From assembly GCF_947623445.1 (NCBI RefSeq), contig NC_135243.1, forward strand, positions 8,124,501 to 8,188,500: 64,000 nucleotides of DNA. Direction: 5' to 3'. A program made the position numbers and the translations under genes. Positions within the stretch are counted from its first letter, which is position 1. The number at the start of each line of letters is the position of its first letter. This DNA is from Clavelina lepadiformis. Lineage: Eukaryota > Chordata > Ascidiacea > Aplousobranchia > Clavelinidae. Of this stretch, positions 1 to 13,648 are shown one piece after another. The notes beneath the pieces were generated by a model. It was given only the letters and a program-made list of their open reading frames with translations. It searched no databases and was not told the origin of the DNA.

Positions 1-78
1 ACGAAATGAAAAGCACTCCTTGTTGAAGACTTTCTTTTTAGTCACTAGTTTAAATTTTTAAAGTAAGCCTAAAATATT

Positions 79-297
79 TTATGCCGGTCTCATCTTTATC
101 TCCACCATCTTCAGCGAGTAGCAGTTTGTCCGATCAAATGATCCTCTCCATCTTATACCATCACAGTTGTCTACTCTTCCTCTGAGATATTGTCCATTCA
201 AGTTTCCATTGTGGCAGGCTCTGTACCATCAAGCTCGGTTGTCATTATTTTTTTTCGGTCCTTTGTCGAAAACGTTTTTTGTCCAGCAAAGCGTCAC
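79..297 (-). pseudogene. Ficolin-like (fibrinogen C-terminal) pseudogene, last exon only
   Basis: Read on the minus strand, this matches the last exon of the intact ficolin-like gene at 29431-31120. It starts after a good acceptor (TAG at 298-300) with the same GTGACGC opening and ends with a MRPA-stop-type tail, where the intact gene ends MRPT-stop. The segment from WYRACH through NGQYLRG, the two cysteines of the P-region and the KMVEIKMRP tail is clear. It is broken: a frameshift follows the first ten codons, about 30 bases encoding the NCAVRYHG-like stretch are missing, and the first Trp of the conserved WW pair is a TGA stop. No upstream collagen or fibrinogen exons were found between here and flightless-1. 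Its start resembles the copy at 61886 (FSTKD, WYRACH) while its end resembles the 29431 gene. It encodes no functional lectin as read; an assembly error cannot explain all three lesions. Confidence 0.85.
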
Positions 298-492
298 CTA
301 ATACAGAAGTCACATAATATCGATTGGTTAGTTATAAAAATCATTTTCAGTTGTTATAAAATTTTCAGAAATTTTCTGGTCAGATTGATGTTAATTTCTT
401 GATTTAATTAGGCTAATGTTCGTATCATTGTCCGCATTGCTGCATTCCTTTTGCCAAAATGCACAAATCTTACAGTGTATTCCTTTTCCCAG

Positions 493-534
493 TACACCTG
501 AAGAAGCAAGCTCATGCTTGCGAAAGCTCGTGTA
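493..534 (+). other. Hammerhead-ribozyme-like hairpin motif
   Basis: The strand reads UACAC, then core CUGAAGA, one A, stem GCAAGC, loop UCAU, stem GCUUGC, core GAAA, then GCUC, then GUGUA. UACAC pairs with GUGUA (helix I) and GCAAGC with GCUUGC (helix II). The two conserved core blocks CUGANGA and GAAA sit where a hammerhead needs them, and UC before helix I could supply the cleavage-site bases. Helix III is essentially absent and an extra A precedes helix II, so activity is doubtful. Similar motifs are known in Penelope-like and other retroelement ends, so this may be a retroelement tail. Confidence 0.4.
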
Positions 535-1982
535 GAAAAATATAAAGTTAACCTTCAGATTGCCAAACTATATCCTGTTTTTTAGTGTTCTAACAATTTC
601 AATTGTTTCTCTTTGTTTGACTCATATTTCACAGTCTGCGTTGTTGTTCTTATTTCAACCAGATGCGATTCAGTTTTAGATTGGGCTATATAGGCCTATA
701 TATGTTTATTAAAAAAACTAAATAGGCCTATTGGGTCTAAATCTCAATTTAATCCATAAAAAATATCATTACTCTAACTCATATTAATTTATACAACAAC
801 AAATGTTTTAAGTTTGAAAGAATATTCCATTTCAACAAGAATCCTGAACCTTTAATCTGGCAACGGCATTGTGCCCATATGTGGGTTATAATAGGTAACT
901 AGTCACGAAATGACACCCATGTGGGTGTTGCAGTTGTATCTTGCGGAAAGGCGTTATTTTACACAAAAAGCAAAACATTATGAGTTCAAGTTCAAGGTTT
1001 CACAGCTTATGCACATAGTTCATGCTTAAAATTTGCTTTACAATTACTGTGAACAATTTATCACTTCCGACTGCGTTAGGTGTTATTGTGGTTACGTTTT
1101 TATACGGTGGGTGTGTTATTATGAGGAAATTTGCTGCGTGGAACTTCGCTGAAACAACGTACCTTGGAAAAACAGGTGCTTTGCCAAATTTAGATTTAGT
1201 TGCGCTTATAAAGATACGGCATGGTCTGAACTCATGTCCCTATAAATATTCTATGAGTTCATGGAATTAATTTTGGGTCTACTTCTATGCGAATGCAGCT
1301 CGGTGTTTATTCTCATCCAAATTCAGCGAAAAAGAACGAACAGGCTGAAAAGCCACCGCATGATATCACACACCGTCAAACAGATACTGGCCGTGTTTCC
1401 AATTGGGAAGTTGTTTCGTGTGTTCTAAGTTTTCTACAGTATCATCTCTCCGCAACAAAGCCACTGTGAAAACTCTGGGCCCGACAATGGATTGCTTTCA
1501 CTTGAAAACCGATCACGCTTCTGTTCCGGGGTTAAAATGCAAACTGCTAAATCCTTATACCTCGCAGTTTACCATAGCACAAAACGTTTCATATTGTCCT
1601 TCGAAGTCATGGCAGGAAATTAAAAAATGATACAAAAATCGCTCAAACGTTCGTTTGGTTCAAGCAGCGGATTCGACAGAATTATCAATAAGATTCTTGC
1701 TTTTAATTTCGAAGAAAAAGATCAAGCATTGCCAATTACACAAGACTACAAAGCTTAATATATTAAACTATACAAAAACTGCAGCTTAACGAAGATATAG
1801 AATCTTTAATAGAATAAAAATCGACGGGAACTCGAAGATAGCAGTCAATTTGTACCTCACTGCAACCAATTTTTACATAACGTGTACAGTACAAGTTTGG
1901 TAATAATAAAAAGGGCTCCAATTTCAAATTAAGTGAAACGGTACCACGATTTCCATTGGAATAATACACTCTATTTGGCCAA

Positions 1983-1988
1983 TTTATT
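1983..1988 (-). terminator. Probable polyadenylation signal of flightless-1
   Basis: TTTATT on the plus strand reads AATAAA on the gene strand, about 210 bases past the flightless-1 stop codon. It is the first canonical hexamer I noticed downstream. Position-based inference only. Confidence 0.4.
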
Positions 1989-2198
1989 TCACCTGTTAAA
2001 CAAAAAGGCCAGCGCTAAGTAAAGACTTGGGCATGCTAAATAACATGTAATACTGACTGTAAGGTCTGGCTTTGACGCGATAAAGCAGCAAGTGAAAATC
2101 TTGGGAACTTCTTGGCTAACGATTGAAGAGATTACAACAAGGCCGCTAGTACAACTCAGAAAGAAAAAAATAACACAGGTTTAAGATGTCGATGTATG

Positions 2199-5100
2199 TT
2201 ACTTAAACGGCACCCATGCGTGAAAGCAGCGGGTAAATTCCCAGGGTTCGTTTCCTTTCTTGACCAATCGTAATCGACGCTTGATTCCCTTGCTTTTAAG
2301 GTGTTGGATGTAAACCTAAGAGAAAATATCAACTGTGACAGCAAGAAACTCTATATAATCTCGCCCATCTTGACAAGTTATGCAACGCAATTTAGCTGGT
2401 TTCTTCTTCACACATACCGATGCGGTTTTCAGTCCCAGTTTTACTTCCACTTGACTTGTTTGACCTCCGACCCACATGAACATCTTAAAATATAAATCCA
2501 AGTATTAAGCAATACCTATAAGAAATTTTCCTGTTCCTGGAGTACTTATATACCGTAGCCTACAGTAATATCTAATCTATCAATTCCACATAACTCAAAG
2601 TAATTTACTAAACATAAACAAATAAAAATACTAAAATTATAAAATAAGTAAATAGCAATAACCAACTAGTACCGATTCTCCATTATCGAGCAGCATGATG
2701 TCATCATCTGCGAGATCATCTTGACAGAAGTCGGCACATTTCTCGGACACTGAGAAGTATCCCTTCTCATTGGAGCAACGGAACAACCGAGCGTAATGGA
2801 GATAGGAGGCCTCCTCATCGTAAGAGTCCGGCTTTTCTCCGAGTCCAACCCAGAAGAAGTTCTCTGGTTCCTCTCCCTCGTTTATCATCTAAATTACGCC
2901 GAATTGAAGATGTGAGAAAATGATGACATTAAAATGAGGAAAATAAGTATGATGATTATTTTTGCCACAAAAATTATGACACTATGACAAAAAATTTGCT
3001 ATGAAAATTTACGACATAGTTTATGGAAAACAGAAAGGTTAATAATAAAAACTAGGACAAGAAAAATCAAAAAAAGAACAAGGATTTTGTTATGATAATC
3101 TTTATTTTATTCCGCATCACAGAGCTTATACAATCGTCATGACGTTTCACTGCTGTACCTGTACACTGTATTCATCTCCAAACATGTCAGCGAGTATGTC
3201 TTCTAAGAGCCTCGCTTGGTTTGAAGAAGACACCCTTCCTATCCATCCATACACGATACCAGCGCTGTCCGTGCTGTTAAATGGAACCTGCAGGAATAAA
3301 CTATGCAAGTTAATCTGCAATCCACATCACTTCAGTACTGTATATTGCTGTTTTGATTGAGTTTTACTAAAATCAAACACTAGAATTTAGTTCTTACCTT
3401 CAGTATGTAGCAAAACTCTGAGTTGAGTAGTTTAGGGTTTGTTTCGATCTCGACACATCGAGTTGTCAATAAACCACCGTTTGATCGAATGTGATAGAAC
3501 TGGGGCTGATCCTATACAAGTAGAGGTTACTCAAACACAAATGATATGATGCAATGAATTTAATTTTATCACAAACTGCTACAAAACCAAAATAAAAGCA
3601 GTTGCATTAAAAATTAAATTATAAATATGTATACGAATACCCTAGAGTGCAGGAAAAGCAAAAATTTTAGCATGCCGTTTTAGCATGACGTTTAGCAAAA
3701 CAAGCTTTAAACAAGTAACACATTTTTAAAACTAGTCATAAATTGCCTGAAACGTAACCTACCAAAGCTTTCCTTTCCTTATCAAGCATGGCTTCTTTTC
3801 TGCTGCCGTTTGAAATTATAAACTTCTGGTGGAAATGGGACAGAAATTTAAGATTTTCCTGAAAAGAATGTTGTTATTAATGTCTATAGAGCTAGCACCT
3901 GTTGCTGTAAAGTTCCATGCAGAAGGTATTGCAACCACAATATCAACTACCACCAATATTAACAACGATCTCATTATCAAAGCAAAATGACTAGAATTTT
4001 GTTTGCTTACCTGCTGCTGTTTCATCTTAACCACTTCCAGCTTTCCAGGAAATAATGTTTCGAATTTCTTTTGCAAAGTGAAAGTGAAAGTCAACCAGCC
4101 CATATTAGCAGCATCTCGGCCCTAGAGCAAAATGCGCGAATAGGAAATAATCAAACCGGCCAAGTGTATCCAAGAGCTCATCCACCAACAGCACCAAGCT
4201 GAAGAAAGAGACACTGACCTGCCAAAAGTAGACAACACATTGTATGTCATCTACAGGTTCCTCCTCCTCTTCTTGATCTTCTTCAGGATCAATCTCTGGA
4301 GGTACCCAGTACCTGGATACAATTCTTGTGTCACACAAAGTTTAACCAAAAAAACTACTAATTATTTGCTAATTAACTATTAACTAAAACAACTGCTCAT
4401 TTGTTAGGTATGTTTGATTGATGACGTGGAGTTTTTTCGATAAGTTGTGAAGTAGTCAACCTGCATAGGAAGACATAACAGTCTTTTGTGTAGAATTTTC
4501 CGAACTCCTCTTGTGGAAGTGAGACAAATTTTTTTCCTTCTAGCACGAATCCATTCATCACGTCAAGATCTTCGTTCCATTCTTCCATGAGCTGTGATGC
4601 CTGGAGAAAATTTTAAAACAGAAAAAAAATTTAAGATATGACGATTTTCATTAATATCTTACCCGCTAAGTTCAAATTTACAGGTTAATTCAGTTCAGGT
4701 TAAGTTTACTGATAACTTTCTACAAACCTCATTGTCGGGCATTGGAGGTTGTCTTGGGAGGAAGATCGCGGAGAGATCGATTTTGTTTTCTTTGTCCTTC
4801 GCATCCTGCTTGACTTGAGGACCTTCCAAGCCACCAGGTGTCTTCGTGTAATCGACTTTCAGAACGTCGTTCCAGTTTTTGAACCTTGCCTTAAATATCT
4901 GTAAAATATTTGCATAAAATTCACTTCTCATCATCACACTGTAAGCATAAAAGTCTGTATAATTCTACATCAGAACCATTGTAATGTGATTCCTGCATTC
5001 AATGGGGATCTTGGAGTAAAAATTGACACCACATCACATGACTGACAGCTTACCACAGACTCAGTTCCTTCAAGTTGTTTCGAAACAATCGCAAATGATG

Positions 5101-8100
5101 GACGATGAATCATTGCTGATATTTCATAGGCGAGTTTTAACGCAGCGGCTCTTACAAGTCGTGGTGATTTCCGTCCGATCCAAACAAAAACATCTGAAAA
5201 TTTTCACAATCATTTTGTATTTAAGTTTTCAAATTAACGGCTATTAGTAACAGAAAATCTACTGGGAAAATATGACATGTTTTACCGGTGTGACTGTCCA
5301 AAATGTAAACTTGTTTTGAGTCAAGCAGTGTATTCAGCAACCTCTTGCTTGGTGAAATCTCAGCACTTGGCTTCACAGTGTGCTCAGTAATTAGCTCATA
5401 TCTGACTTGCGGCAATTCAAGGTAGCCCATACCAAGATTCACCTGCAATCATTGTTAGGACTGATAACACTGTGTTTAACAAAACTTTGTTTATTGCACA
5501 CTACGAGGAATGACTGAGTATAGACTATAGAGATTAACTATCAGTGGAACCTGCATCAATTAACATTAGCGATAGAGCTACAGTGGCTAAGCTACATGGA
5601 AACTTCCTTTGTTGTGACACTAGTTCAAGTAGTTCATACTCACAATCACCTCATTTTTTGTTTTGAATAATTGATACACACAGGAATTTCACTATACTAG
5701 TTTTTGTATACAACAGCTATTGCAGGGCATGTAAAACACTCTACATTGAATAGTTTAAGCTAAATTTAAAAAAAGATGAGAGCTAGGGAAGATGCAAACA
5801 GTTTAATTACAGATGGTAACAGAAGTAACTGTACTCATAAGGTGCCATTTATCAATGTGTACAATTACTGCCTGAAACATATGGAATTATTTTGCTCATC
5901 AGTTTACCTTATACAAGCATGGTTTTCCTCCCTTGTATTGTTTCAAATCTGCAGGTTCAATTTCATCAGGCATCCCACCAAATATCTCCCAAAAATCGGT
6001 CTCTTCATAACCTTGGTATGACATCACAATCTCCGCTTGGTTCTTGCGTTCATCCTTGTTAATTTTCTCCGCAATCAACCTGGGAAACAAAAAATTAGAA
6101 AGGTTAAGTTCAGGAATAATTGAAAACTATTGAAAGGGGCACATAGACATATTATTCATACGAGAAACATCATTGTTAAGTTCCAGGATTGGTTATTACA
6201 AATGATTATTTGCAGTTTTTAATAACATACATGTAATCAATCAATTAATGGACAATAACTAATTAAGCAAATTAGGTACTACATGATTAACAAAGTGAAA
6301 GCCTTACCGTAAATTACACATTAATATCAATTTAAAATAAGCACATGCACGGTCTAACCAACTAACTAGTTACATTCACTAGGCAAATTAAATAATGTGT
6401 AAATTAGCAAAATTAGTTAGATTATTTCAATTCAATTACATAATACTTTTTTAACCTACTATCTACCAGAAATAAAGACAAGCATATAACGTAACATCTC
6501 TTTGCTTTATGCTGACATATTCAACTCAGCCAAGCTTTAATAACCAACCTTGCTTTTGAACGCTTCACACCTTTAGCGAGGGCTCCCACCCAGACGTGGA
6601 TGGTCATCCCAAGGTCAAGGATTAGAACCTCTTTTGGATCAAGTGACGAGGTTTCAAGAGGAATTGGATACGGTGTTATTGTTCGTTTACCATAAAGACC
6701 ATAGAGCCTTTAACAAAAGGAAACGTATGAGATCAATAAAGAGTTTCAAGAAGTTCTAGCTGTGGCAGGAATGACTTTACTAAAATCTCCAATCTATTCA
6801 CCTTGAAGGGTAAACAGTTTCATCAACAGAATAGAAACCACTTGTGTTTCCACCAGCAATGTATGCAATGTCGTTACCAAACAACTGAAACAAATGATTT
6901 TGTGTCAATATTTGTGAAAGAAAAAAAAGGAATATCATTAGGCTAGGGGTCATTCTGTCAACAGCCACATAGGATGTACCCTTAGAACATGATGGGAATT
7001 TTAGTAACTATGTGATTGATATCTGCAGTCATTATTCAATTTGATTGAACCTAAGAAACAAACCAAATTAAAAATATTTGTCCAATGCTAAAATTTCAAA
7101 ATTTTTGGCTTTATTCTGCATAGCAATAAATGCATTTGGTTAATATTTATGCAATGCTCCGCCGGCCAGCCAGTAGGTGCTTGTTGCAATAAGAAAATTT
7201 ATCACTGGGGCAATACCTCGAGAAATTCATCTGCTTCATCACCCATCTCCTCTCGGTGAGTTCTACCAGTTGCACCGAGCATATTACGGAGGTTGACAGC
7301 GTGGATAGCACTACACGCCTTCTTGTCTAAGCTTGACTCTTGACCAATCCAATAAAATATCTCCCATTCCAAGTTGCCCGAACCATCCATTGTAGTCTGC
7401 ACAATATTATAAGGAATTCAATTCATTCAAAAACTTTAAACAGTGTTTCTTTAAACTTTTTTATTCGTTAGAAAATCTTTAACTAGTTTCATCTCACAAT
7501 ATATAACTTTCTCCATGCCGTCTCCACTGCCATGAAAATGGGGTGGGAATATGCTTTTACGCAAATGTTCTATTAAACTTAAAGCAATGTCTTGCAGGTT
7601 GCTGAAGTTTGGCAAAAGCCAGGTTGAGAAAGCATTCTTGAAAATTCTGAAAAATATATTTCTGAACATTCTTACGTTCAAGATGATATAGCAATCTCCA
7701 ACATAAAATTTCCCGTAGTATGTCGAATCTTCAATGAAGACTGGATAAAAATTCTCTATTTGCCACACAGACAAACCCGGAAACTGTCCAACCTAAGAAA
7801 AAGTATTTGTGGCAAAAGTCAAGCTGATAATTAATCATACAATCGTAATGACCTCCAAGGCTCTAAGTATTAATTTTTAAAACAGAAAAGGCCAAATTTA
7901 AGGCAAAAAAATTTTCATTAGTAAAATGTAAAACTTAACTTGGTTCGGCGAATAATATACAGAAATGTATATATAGTACACAGATTTTAAACAAAGGCAA
8001 AGAATTTTTAATTTATTAATTAGCCTCTGCAAATGGCACTGACTTGCACATAGGCAGACTTATTTAGGTATTAAGCAAGCATAAAGAAATCTGTTTATGT

Positions 8101-11100
8101 CAATATATGTAAAACCATTTGTTCAACTATAACTCAACCAATTGCTCAAAACCAATTCTACAACTAGTCTAATGCACATTCAGTTAGGATACAATTACGG
8201 TTAAGACATTTTTAAAACTTACCTCTTCTGGAAAGATCTCACTGTAGTCAAGGTCGGGCTTATTTAAAGCTTCATCCCATTTCTTTCCTGCTTTTACAAT
8301 TTCTGCATTCAACTCCTAATAATAAATAATTGAGAGCATACAACACAGGCTTACAGATATGAAAAGTCAGGTATGATGCCTTATTAAGCTCTGTTAGCAA
8401 AAGTCTTGCATTTTATGAACATCAGCATTGTGAGTACAAAGCGACAAGCACACAGTGACGATTACTTGTATAATTGTTCACTGAATTAAAGTGCACACTG
8501 CCCACGACATGGTAAATGCAAGTAATATTATTGTTGATTAGTTTGAACAAAAATACAACAAATTACCTCCAGATTATCACCAAGCTTTTTCTTTTCTTGT
8601 GCCACATCACTCATTCCTTTTAACACTTGTTGCGCTTGAGAGTCAGCAGCTTGTTCTCGACGTCGTCGTAGCCTCAATTTCCGAGCAAGCGCGTCTTTGT
8701 GTGCATCTAAACAAAAGGTTTCTTACGAATTGAAGTTTTGTTGTATAGAACTTTTTGTGTGTTGCTACTGCTGCCGCACGTAAAGATGTTGCAAGAAATA
8801 ATCTTACGAGCTTGTTGCTGTGCTGCTCCAGGTGGTACAACACCAATCAACCGGAGCTGATTTTGCAGAGAAAAGTCGATGTTGTATAACTTATTTTGGT
8901 TTTCATCAACTAAGGAAGGAAAAGAGTTATGTTAATTTAAAAAATTTAACCCGAATATAAAGTCATGTTTAAGTATAAAAAAGTTAGTTATCAATAAAGC
9001 TTTTAGTGACATGACAATTTTGTTCAGTAAAAACCATTTCCATAACTGTTATGGTATTATATATGTAAATTTCAAAACGCAAACATTCTTTTTTCTTACT
9101 AGTAGCTGGTTTTGGTGGCATAATGAGCTGTGGATTTCCCCGGACATCTAGAAGCTTCAGATCTGACAACAAATGCACAGCTTCCGGCAAAGTTATAAGG
9201 CGATTGTTGGTGAGAACCAATTTTTTCAAACGAGTGCACCTATAACATTACAGAGACACCTCTAAATAACTATATATATAAATAGAGCATATAAAATATA
9301 ATTTGGTGCAATGTGTTAGAAACATAGTACAATCTGATCATGATGTAAATTAGGTCAAGGTATTCTGAATCTGAGTGTTTCGCTAAATTGACACTGGTCA
9401 CCAAGCAAGCATAAACTAGTATTTACTGCACAAAATGGAAAAACTTCCATATTATCATCACAATTATGTTAAGCAACTTAAAACTTAAAGTGAGATTCAT
9501 TTATAAACAATCATTTTAAGACAGTTATTTACCTGCATAGGCTTTCAGGTATCAGTTCCAAGTTATTATTAGCAGCACAGAAACATTCGAGTGGATAAAG
9601 TTTTCCAATGCTGGCTGGTATTCCTTCGAAGTCTAGATTATTGTCGTTGATAAACAGTCGACGCAAACACTGCAACTTGCAGAGAGATGTCTACGAAAAT
9701 ACAAAACAGAAAAAAATAAACGTTGCAATAGTGCAAACTTTCACAATACAAAACTATACTATATGTGTCACTTACTGGCAATGAAGTTAGCTTATTGTTA
9801 GACAAATTCAGTGTCTGCATTTTTGTCCAAGTGTCTGTAAAAGTGTCCGTGAAAGTGTCGTTGCATAATACAACAGTAGTTATAGCATACAACTATGAAC
9901 CAATAATCTCAACTATTAACAAAAAACAATCAGCCTATGCCTTCATGAATGCTAATCAACTGTTAGATAACTGTTGCTACCGATCAGTCTAATGTGGTTA
10001 AAATATTTCAGCCATTCCAAAGTTACTTATACCAATTATCAATGACAATTCGAGGATTTCGTTGTTGGATAAATTTAGCCTCTGCAGACTAGAAAGTGTG
10101 TAGAGTGAGTCTGGAACTCGACTCAGTTCATTGTATGACAGGTCAACATCTGTTAAGTTCTTCAGCATGTCCAAGTTGCTTGGAAAATTGCTGATGTTCC
10201 TTTGAGTGTTTCGTAGATAGAGTGTTGTGAGAGAACTAAGTGAGGGGAGTTGCCTAGAACAGAAAGAAAAACACAAATTGTAAGTTTTGAATAACTTATT
10301 TTATCCCACTTGAATAGATAATATGAAAAGGCCAAACTTCTTAAAAAATAAATTGTTATATTAAACTAACCGCACAATGCTTTAATGACACCTCAAACCT
10401 TAATTGTATATATAACTGGATTTTCCAACAAAAGTTTCTTATAGACAAAACAAATTTTTATACCACAAAATTTTGGCGGTCACACAACTAGGAGTAGCAG
10501 TACTAATATGAATTTGTCTAAATGTTAACAAAGAAATTCAAAAAAGGCTTGTAAGCTCACCGTAGCTGGGCGTGCAGCAATGGGTTGTCATTTAGCACTA
10601 AAACCTTTAAATGGAGCAGCCTTCTGAGTTGCGGCGGAAGAGTTTCCAGCTTATTATTGCTCACATCCAAGTGGAGTAAGTCAGTTAAGTTGATGAACAA
10701 TTGTGGAGGTATTGTTTCAATCCTGAAAAAGATGGAAATAATTTGAACTACTTACGATGCAGGTGTTGTTCCTTCATTCATGCCTGCCACTTTTAACCCC
10801 AATATCCTATGTACTTAAAACCGAATAAACCCCAAACTATACAAAGCAATATTAAACATTTTTTTAATTCTCTGCTAACTCCAAGACACAGGATCCTTTT
10901 CCCATTTCCTATGCATATTGCTTGCAAGGAAATACTTACGTACAGATTACAAGGAAAATATATGTATACTGTATAAGAATTCCTATAGTGTGGGATTAGA
11001 CAAGTTAACTTTCAATAGTCTTTCTCGAATTTGCCATTTTTGATTAAATGTTGGACTTGCTGGTGCCTGGGGACAAATTATTGCCTTTTATCTTATGGCA

Positions 11101-12273
11101 CTCAACATGTTAACCCATGATGTGATAAGCATTACACTTCGCCTCATGTCAATGCTCAGCAGCTCTAAGATATCACTTTTTCCGATAGTTTTTGTTTTTC
11201 TTCCCTTGTACAATACGATCATGGACACATAACAAGCATGTCTTGGAATAAATAGCTATGTAAGCTGATGGCAACTTTTGAAAAGTCATCGAAATAAAAT
11301 TTATATACTTACTCGTTATGGCTTATGTTAAGCACCAAAATAGTTCTGCAGGCTTCAAGCTCTGCTGGAACTGTTGTCAATTGGTTGTGACTTAAATCCT
11401 GCAAAATGCAAAGAGTCATAATTTAACCTATCATACTTTTGTATGTCTACAAATTTCCTAAACTTGGTTTCACATTTCATTTATAATGTTTTTGTAGCTA
11501 CTTGGTAAACCACTTGGTTTAATGTGAGGCAACGAGTGGTTCAAGTTAAATCCAGAAAACAATTGACACATTTTCATAAATTTATATATATACTGTTTTT
11601 AGTCTCCACTATTATAGCTATATGAAATATTTATACAATATAGATAGTAGCATAAGCAGAATGAACTCATAAACTGTAAAACAAGTCACATACTAGTGTG
11701 GAAAGGTCATCCAATGCAAAGATGTCAGAAGGAATCGAGGCATCTTTTAGTTTGTTGTGACTCGCTTTTATAGACTTTAAACCGGGAAGGGAAGCAAGGT
11801 CACCATGCAGTGAAGTCAGCTCATTTTTACACACTGACACTTCTTCAAGCTTTTTTAATGTTCCAAGTTCCTCCGGAAGATAGCATAAGCGAGTTTTATC
11901 CAATTTCAGCCAACGAAGGCCGGTCATGTTACGAGTTTTATCAGGAAAGAGCCCTCCCTGAAATAAAAAAATAGAACTAAATTTAACCTATTTGTTCAAG
12001 AACTTCAATGGTGTTAAGTGTCACAAGATTATAAACAAGTAGATGACATCTCTATTTTAAATGACCAAAATACATACAAATACAATCACAGATAACTACA
12101 GCCTAATCATTCAACAATCAGAAAACTATATACACAGACATATATATGATATACAACCAAACATATCCTGTTATAATAAAATTACATTTACACTTTAAGT
12201 AGTTGAACAGTACCTTGAAGTCATACTTTGTGAGATCAACACCTCGTACAAATGGTAAAACCCCAGCTGCCAT
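2199..12273 (-). CDS. FLII: Flightless-1 homologue (leucine-rich repeat and gelsolin-repeat protein)
   Basis: Complete 28-exon gene. Coding exons in order: 12273-12214, 11957-11694, 11398-11313, 10722-10561, 10253-10033, 9834-9776, 9690-9533, 9239-9100, 8909-8808, 8706-8567, 8315-8223, 7792-7676, 7396-7217, 6884-6802, 6707-6549, 6079-5908, 5442-5286, 5193-5054, 4898-4728, 4600-4461, 4312-4219, 4121-4011, 3858-3763, 3511-3398, 3287-3159, 2888-2673, 2483-2418, 2315-2199. They sum to 3747 nt, 1248 aa plus stop; human FLII is about 1270 aa. It opens with [14 protein letters not shown], the family N-terminus. Leucine-rich repeats fill roughly residues 1-400, a basic RKLRLRRRR linker follows, and gelsolin-like repeats run from about residue 496 to the end. 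An acidic stretch (about residues 943-957) sits where vertebrate FLII has its Glu-rich insert. The family binds actin, remodels the cytoskeleton and acts as a nuclear receptor co-regulator. All introns are GT/AG. No lesion seen. Confidence 0.97.
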
Positions 12274-13648
12274 AATAGATAATACGATACAAAACTATCA
12301 AAGAAGCAGTCCGTAAAAAGTGCTATGCGGTCTCATACAGGCTTATTCTGAGTTTTTGATGCAGTCATACACCTATAGTACTGTTTGATTTTGTGTACTT
12401 TTCTACACATATTGGAATAGGTTAGATACAAGCATAGAAAAAACAAACAAGGCTACTTTCCAAAAAAAACTACTTTATACATACCACACACTGAGGTTAA
12501 AATATAGCTTAGGGTCCTAAGTTTAACATAATACCTATAGGTACTACCAATCTGATATAGCATTCAAGTTAACTTGGAGCCAATACTAATATATGCATCA
12601 AACAACATTTGTAAAAATCATATGCAACGTTAAAATGTGGAAGATGCAATGTTAATATTTCCCACATATGGGAAATTTAATAAATGTTAATAAAGATTAT
12701 AGGCTATGTATATAGCCTACTGTAGGCTTATACAGATTACAGAGTGAACCATGAAAAATGATTTTAGTTGTGCATTTTACTTATATATAAGAGACCAAAA
12801 TAACAAAAATAGTGCTGCAAAAATTTTCGGCAATTTTGCTGATTAATTAACCTATTGATTTTTCCATTGTTATACTAACAACTTCTTTTGGTAACCTAAT
12901 CAATTCTAATTGTTAATTATAGGGCAAGCAAGCAAGCAATTATTGGTAGCAAGAAATAAGAATGATCGACACCCAGATTGCAATGTTTGCTTGGCCTACC
13001 GGTACTCAACAAGAGCAAGGGCTTACCGAGATACCGGTATAGGACTATAGCGACTCGTAATAGCCTAGAGTACCGCCCCGGTCCGTAGCCACTAGCTGAC
13101 TAGGCCTATAGCCCTAGCCTATAATCAAGATTCTTTATTTCAGAACCGGTATTTACTAACTGAGGCTAAGTCTCACTTTTTCTCAAACTACGTCGCTAAA
13201 ATGCTGTTTGGCTGCTTTTAGGGTTACTGTTAGAACCACTCGAGCTTCCTGTTCGCTAAATGGTTGGAAGTGCTGCGACCTGGAACAGGCCCCGTCTAAG
13301 CTAGCATATTACGCAAATTTAGCTAAGGGTTTGGGCAAATTGAGCTTTATAAGCTTGGGAAAAATAGCTGGGGATCCCCCAAATTTTACAAGTACAGTAT
13401 CGGTACACCCAACACCCCGAACCAATTTTAAGCCAGTTTCAGTGAAGAAACTTCACAAAACATAAGCAAAAGCTGTGTTAAAGTCTATAAGAATAATGAA
13501 CTTTAATGAAAAATTGTAGGTTTTCAAATTTTTCACTTCCAGTTCGTAATTTTAGAGTTAAGTATAAAATTTAATAATGTTAATTTTATACTTAACTAGT
13601 TTACACTCTACAAGGCTTAGCTCACTTTGGATCACAAAGTATCTAAAC
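12274..13648. other. Intergenic region upstream of flightless-1
   Basis: Presumed 5' flank of flightless-1. GC rises slightly around 13000-13100. An open frame of 85 codons at 13208-13465 has no recognisable similarity, splice context or composition supporting it. No TATA box was convincing. Confidence 0.5.

Larger units (their letters stand above)
298..2198. other. Intergenic stretch between the ficolin pseudogene exon and flightless-1
   Basis: AT-rich DNA with only short uninformative reading frames. No splice-bounded open frame with recognisable protein similarity was found. It contains the hammerhead-like hairpin at 493-534 and the probable flightless-1 polyadenylation signal. Confidence 0.6.

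Noticed and set aside
13208-13465. 85-codon frame upstream of flightless-1
   Set aside because: No recognisable domain, no splice or promoter support and low-information composition.
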